From Phalacrocorax aristotelis (taxonomy: Eukaryota > Chordata > Aves > Suliformes > Phalacrocoracidae): a stretch of 64,000 bases of DNA. The notes beneath the pieces were generated by a model. It did no database searches, had not been told where the DNA came from, and saw nothing but the letters and a program-made list of their open reading frames with translations. The position numbers and the translations under genes were made by a program. This document shows positions 59,357 to 64,000 of the stretch, piece by piece (position 1 is the first letter of the stretch; every line of letters starts with the position of its first letter). The DNA is taken from positions 285,001-349,000 of the forward strand of contig NW_027441295.1 of the NCBI RefSeq assembly GCF_949628215.1, written 5' to 3'.

Positions 59357-61389
59357 TTTCTCGATCACTGGCCAGGAACTGCATTACCGGGAGCCTTCAA
59401 GAAATGTGCTGCCTGTAAAAGCCCTGCCCTGGGCCCAATCCTGCGTCCTAATATTGGTGACCAGCATCGCCTTGCAGAGTGGCCAGGACTGGTTTTTTTG
59501 TTTGTTTCCTTGTTGGTTTTGCTTTTATTTTTTTTTAAAAAAAGTACTATTTTAGCTCTAAATAGAACCTGCAAGGAAAAAGGAACCAGGCGTACCAGGT
59601 CAGACACATTTAAAGGCTGACCCCATTCAACAGCCGCACAAACCATCAATCATTCCTGCTGCAACACTCCACTGCCTGCCTGCAGATACAGGCAGCCGCC
59701 CTGTTTCTAGCACAGTCCCCAGGAGCAGCACCGTTGTGCAGCTCTACAGCCATACTGCCTGCAAAATGTTAAGCACAGCTTAATTCTGGAGAGTTTCCCC
59801 TCTTTTTAGGCCTGCTGGTTAAAGACTCCTCCATCGAGAGGTGGCTCAGGACCACACCAGGGGCCAGCAGCGCTGCTTTCTGCATCCCATGGCAGCGATG
59901 GGCAGGGAGAGAGGTTGTCAGATCCCGGGCCAGGAACACGTGCAGGGTGTCAGGGTCACCCCTGCCTGGGTTTTCCCAGCAAAGCCCCAGCTGGTGCCGG
60001 CCCCGTGCTGCAGTCGCAGGGCCGAGGCTCAGGGAGCCGGGCATTTCTGGGGGCGCTGCACTCTGCTGGGCCCCACTGCCAGCTGCCGGCTGCCCTGGGC
60101 TTCCCTCCCCATTGTCTCCAGCTCTGCTTTCTGACCACAGAATGCCTTGCCTGCTTCCCACAGCCGTCCTGACCCGTGTCTGCAGCTTGTACATGGGGTC
60201 CATGTCACACAGCTGACTTGGGGGTGGTGGGTCTCTCTCGTGGCATTCCAGGATTGGGGACAAAACAAACCAAATTGCTCCTTTCAATCTTTGTCCCCAG
60301 GGACACCCAGTGGAGACCTACCGATTGCAGAGCAGCGCTGAGACCCACCTGACGGCAAAGGCGCCTGGTGACCTGCTCTTCCTGGGCCCACCAAAGCAGC
60401 CTTCCTCCAGCCCTGGTTTTGGTGAGATCTGGAGGAGCACAGAGATGTTTCTCCGGCATCCAGGCCTGAAGAGGTTTTCCCAGTGTGTCTGTGAGAGATC
60501 CTGCTCCCAGGAAGCACCTCCCCATAGAGCAAAGGCCATACCCAGCCACCCGTGCTCGGTACGGCTGCCCCAAGGGGCCTCGCAGGGAGGACGGGTTCAT
60601 CTGCCCTGTGGCTCTGGCACAGAAATGATGAGCCGTAGCCCCGTGGTCATGGCTGGCCGGTTCCAAGGCTCCAAGTGCCCTTTCACTGGGAGTGTTGAAC
60701 CCCGGCACTTTTTCAGGGTGGCCCTGGCCCTGGAGAAGCAGCGAAGGAGCAGATGGCAGGCTGCCTTGCCCTTCCTGCGCAGTAGTCCGCCAGCCCTGGT
60801 GTTACACTCTTGTCTCCTTCAAGGTTAGTTCGGGTTGCCACAGAGTACCTGGGAGCTCCACTATTGTAAGCATCCAATCCTAATCTGGGAACAGAGCAGG
60901 GCCTGGAATCTGTAAGAGGGTCAGGGGAGTTGGTGGGGAAAAACGGCAGGTATTGGTTCTTCCCAGTTCCCCCTGAGGGCTGCAGCAGTTCAGCGAGCTG
61001 GAGAAGGCAGCAGCCTGAGAAGAATTGAGCCCTTTGAGCAATGGCACATTCTGTTCCCCTCCAAAGGGGAAGATTTCAACCCTTCATTTCAATAGTTCAG
61101 CCTTGCAGCAGCTGTGATCTCCTAGAGGACATCCCATGGGGCTGTTCCCATCAGTCCTCGCCGGCTCTTCGCTCTGCAGATTTTCCAAGGGGCAGTCCCT
61201 GGGAGCGATGGGAGTTCAAATGTACAGCAGCAGAGCACCAGGGACTTGTGGGTCTTCCCAAAGGCTTGCAGTTAAAGGGTTTTTAAATTCTGCAGGAATG
61301 TAAAGGATTTGTAAATGCTGCTGCCCTCCTATTTCAAGTTGGTGGCGGCAGGGGCATTGCGGCGTTCTTTCCCACCTTCTTCCTTTCAG
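59357..61389. other. Region before the MROH exons, unit 3; no exon supported
   Basis: Counterpart of 9,921-11,950. It has two compensating single-base indels near 59,862 and 59,929 that disrupt the open segment seen in units 1 and 2. Confidence 0.5.
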
Positions 61390-64000
61390 GTGCCAGAAGT
61401 CCTGCACATCCTCCACAGCTGCATGCAGACCATGCGACAGAGCACCCACAGGCCCCTCCTGCTCCAGGCGGTGCGTCTCCTGGCCCGCTTTCACCATGAG
61501 CCCGTGGTGGACAGCCTCCTCCAGAAGCGGCTGCCCGTGGACAGGTCTGTGCACTCCCACCTCGCCCCACTGTGGTTAAAGACAGACCCCGTGGCTTGCC
61601 TGGGTGAGGGGGAATCCAGTGGAGAAGAAGGTCGCTTGCCTCCCAAAAGGTCTGAGCACTGCAAGGCCGTGTGCTCCCGTCTCGGGAAGGAACCAGGCAT
61701 CATAAGCCCCACTGCTGATGAGGAGAGCGTTTGGCCTCTAGTGAGGGCACCGCAGGTACCAGGGATGTGAGCTCAGGGGTGAACGTCTCTTCCCCTGCAG
61801 GGACGCGATGGAGCTGTGGAGGACCTTGGGGAGAAGCGTCCTGGGGGTTCAGGTCCTGAAGTACTTAACACAGAAATTAGAGGCAGCGGGAGAGAACAAC
61901 CCTGGGCCCCACTCCTCCGCTCACCAACCGGACCACAGCCAGGCTGCTCTGGAGTCCCTCACGGTATGTTCGAAGGCAGAGGCATCCCCGCAGCTTTGCA
62001 TCCGCTGTCTAACTATCAAATGCCTGGGGGGACTGCACAGGGGCGACGTGCCAGGGCGTCTCAGCATTGCCGCTGTAGAGGGGCCGGGGTGCTTCGCTGC
62101 TGTCCCTGGCATGAGACCTGCAGGCAGCAAGAGCCCCCAGGGGAGGCAGAGGGACTGCGCTGGTGGGCAAAGCCCTTGTTTAACAGGTGGTTCTTGGCTG
62201 GATTTCCCTGTAGCTCCTCCGTGCCATCTCCGAGGTGGTGTTCGTGCTGCCAACCGAGGAAAGGGTCCGGCGCCTGCTTCCCCGCCTCCTTCCAGGCCTC
62301 CTGGGTGAGGTCAGCAAGGTGCTGGGGGAGGAGATGCTGCTCCCCCCTTTGAGATGCCGGAGGGGACTCTTCCTCAATGTACCGAGAAGTGAGGACAAGC
62401 CGTGCAGGTAAGGAGCAGGAGGGGCAGGGAAGTTGGGGAGCTTTACTTCCCCACCCAGGCGTGTTCGTCTGTGGTGCTGAGGGAGCACTTTGGCCTGCCC
62501 TGTTTCCTTGGCGTGGCGGCCGGTTCAGGGCTGTCTTGGCTTCTCTTCTTTCCTGGAGAACCATCTGTTCCCAGAGAGGAAGGGGTTGTGGGGTTGGCAC
62601 CACCAACTGCTCTCATCCTGCCTCCTGTGCAGCCTTGACGGCAGCGTGTCCTTCTCCCTCCGCTGACCAGGCAGAGACCCTGCGTGGGGTTGGCCCAGCC
62701 CACAGACGGGGAGACCCCTCCTGGCCCGGGGGCGGTGGCCCAGCTCCGGCCATGGCCATCTGTGGTCTGGTGTCCTAGAGACTCAGCTCGTCTAATCTGC
62801 GGCCTGGCAGGGCATGACCAGCGGGCTTGGCTGTAGCAGCAGAGATCCTGCCTGTAAAATCTGTCGGTGGGCGGACCCATTGGGTCACCTCCTCACAGCA
62901 CTGGACTCTGCCCCCGCTCCTGGTCCTCAAGAGCTGGGGGAAATTGGAGCTATCTGTGACCTGCAAGTCCTGCTGCATAAAATGCTGGCGAGACGAGCCC
63001 TCAGGGAGCACCTTGGGCATCTGGCATCGAGTGAGCCCAGGGACCCTGCGCTGCCAGTGGCTTGAGGCATGGCAAAGGATGAAAATGTCCATTTTCTGAG
63101 AGCTTTATGGACTTGAATGCTACCAAGCATCATTTCAGGGGTACCTGGCCTCCAGCACGGGGCCGTGTGGGATGAGCGGAGCAACACCTCCCACGGCGGC
63201 AGAGCTTTTTAGCTCCACCACAACAAATCTTCCCCAGAAGTGCTGCGATTTGCGATGTCTTTGGGCTTTCTTTTTGCCAGCCCTTACTGTGAGGCTCTAG
63301 AGCTGGTGCTGAGCAGATGCATGGAGAAGAGGTGGCTGCTGCTGCTACTGAGGCAGGGAGCGTGGGCATTTCTCGAAAACCCGCGGGCTCATGCCGATGG
63401 TGTGTGCCTCCTGACGAGGTGAGACCCCGGGGCTGCGCCTCACCGTCCTGTGGGCGGCTGTGCCCAGGGAAATGGCTGCCAGGACCATTCCCGTGTGCCC
63501 AGGGAGCTGCCTTGCAGGGCTGAACAGCGCCCGCGTCGGAGCAGGGGAGGTTTGGGGTCGTGGCCTGTGCTCTTGCCGCATGACTGTGTGTCGCCTTCTT
63601 GTGCTCTACGTGCAGCGTCCTGCTTCGCAACCAGCTCGTCTCAAGGGGAGTGATATGGGCCCTTTCCCAGTGGCTGAACTCCCGCTCGGAAAACCTGCAG
63701 CTCACGGCAACGGCTTTCTTTGCTGAGGTGAGGCAACAGGGCGGGGAGGAAGGCTTCAGAGGGCTTCTCTTAGGAAAGTGCTGCTTGGGATGTCTCTTCT
63801 GAGGGAAGAAGGTGCCAGGAGAGAGTCACCGTCCAGTGGATCCAATGGATCCTCATTTCTTTGAAGCCCATTCGCGTGCTGTGCCTGGGCTTGGCTGGCA
63901 CCCTGGCACTCACGGGCATGTTGCTTTATTGTAGCTGATGAAGGACCCCCCGATGATGGAGAAGAAGTTCCTGGAGAGTGTCCTAGGCGTCTTGGTGGAG
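61390..64000 (+). CDS. Maestro heat-like repeat family protein, copy 3, cut by the window end
   Basis: Exons 61390-61544, 61801-61963, 62214-62407, 63281-63418, 63616-63727 and the beginning of the exon at 63,935 are present with intact borders and phases. Differences from copies 1 and 2 include Pro to Leu at the start of the third exon (LLRAISEVV), Arg to Cys in SPYCEALELVL, and Asp to Glu in SRSENLQL. A seven-base deletion in the first intron and a three-base deletion in the third intron do not touch splice sites. The remaining five exons would lie beyond the window. Confidence 0.85.

Larger units (their letters stand above)
58165..64000. repeat. Tandem duplication unit 3, cut by the window end
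   Basis: Same start as the other units, joined directly to the AT-rich end of unit 2. It covers the leader and the first six recognisable MROH exons, the last of which is cut. Variant sites alternate between the unit 1 and unit 2 states. Confidence 0.96.

Overview
The window is avian nuclear DNA. Genes are split into many short exons with GT-AG introns. CR1 LINE fragments are abundant in both orientations, some with the bird-type 3' tail ending in ATTCTRTG octamers. One gene is a maestro HEAT-like repeat (MROH) gene of the kind that is amplified in birds. There are no bacterial features.

Left flank, 1 to about 8,728 (single copy): positions 39-5,323 on the minus strand hold the 5' part of a soluble adenylyl cyclase gene (ADCY10-like). 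Eight coding exons can be joined with matching phases. They cover the N-terminus, the whole C1 cyclase domain and the start of C2, and the gene runs off the left edge. From 5.3 to 8.7 kb there is mostly anonymous sequence, with one weak candidate 3' exon ending in a poly(A) signal.

Right part, 8,729-64,000: a head-to-tail tandem duplication. Unit 1 is 8,729-33,233 (24,505 bp), unit 2 is 33,234-58,164 (24,931 bp), and unit 3 starts at 58,165 and is cut by the window. Copies differ by roughly one percent. Each unit has the same order: (a) a CpG-rich and then purine-rich leader with promoter-like motifs and a possible first exon; (b) eleven plus-strand exons coding the last 508 residues of an MROH protein, with stop codon and AATAAA; (c) a block of old CR1 pieces and an LTR-like sequence; (d) an 82/83-bp minisatellite whose every repeat carries a ZNF143/THAP11-type motif, next to a YY1-type motif, with 7 repeats in unit 1 and 12 in unit 2; (e) a CR1 copy interrupted by another CR1 tail; (f) a candidate minus-strand gene, convergent with MROH, with TATA box, signal peptide exon, linker exon, transmembrane exon and a proline-rich tail exon; (g) about 5.6 kb of CR1 fragment and AT-rich sequence up to the sharp unit junction.

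MROH proteins are HEAT-repeat solenoids of poorly known function. Soluble adenylyl cyclase makes cAMP in response to bicarbonate, calcium and ATP, and is best known from sperm. No functional link between these genes can be read from the sequence. The parts most worth following up are the candidate membrane protein gene, the ZNF143-motif minisatellite that differs in copy number between units, the mosaic third unit, and the substituted bicarbonate-site arginine in the cyclase.
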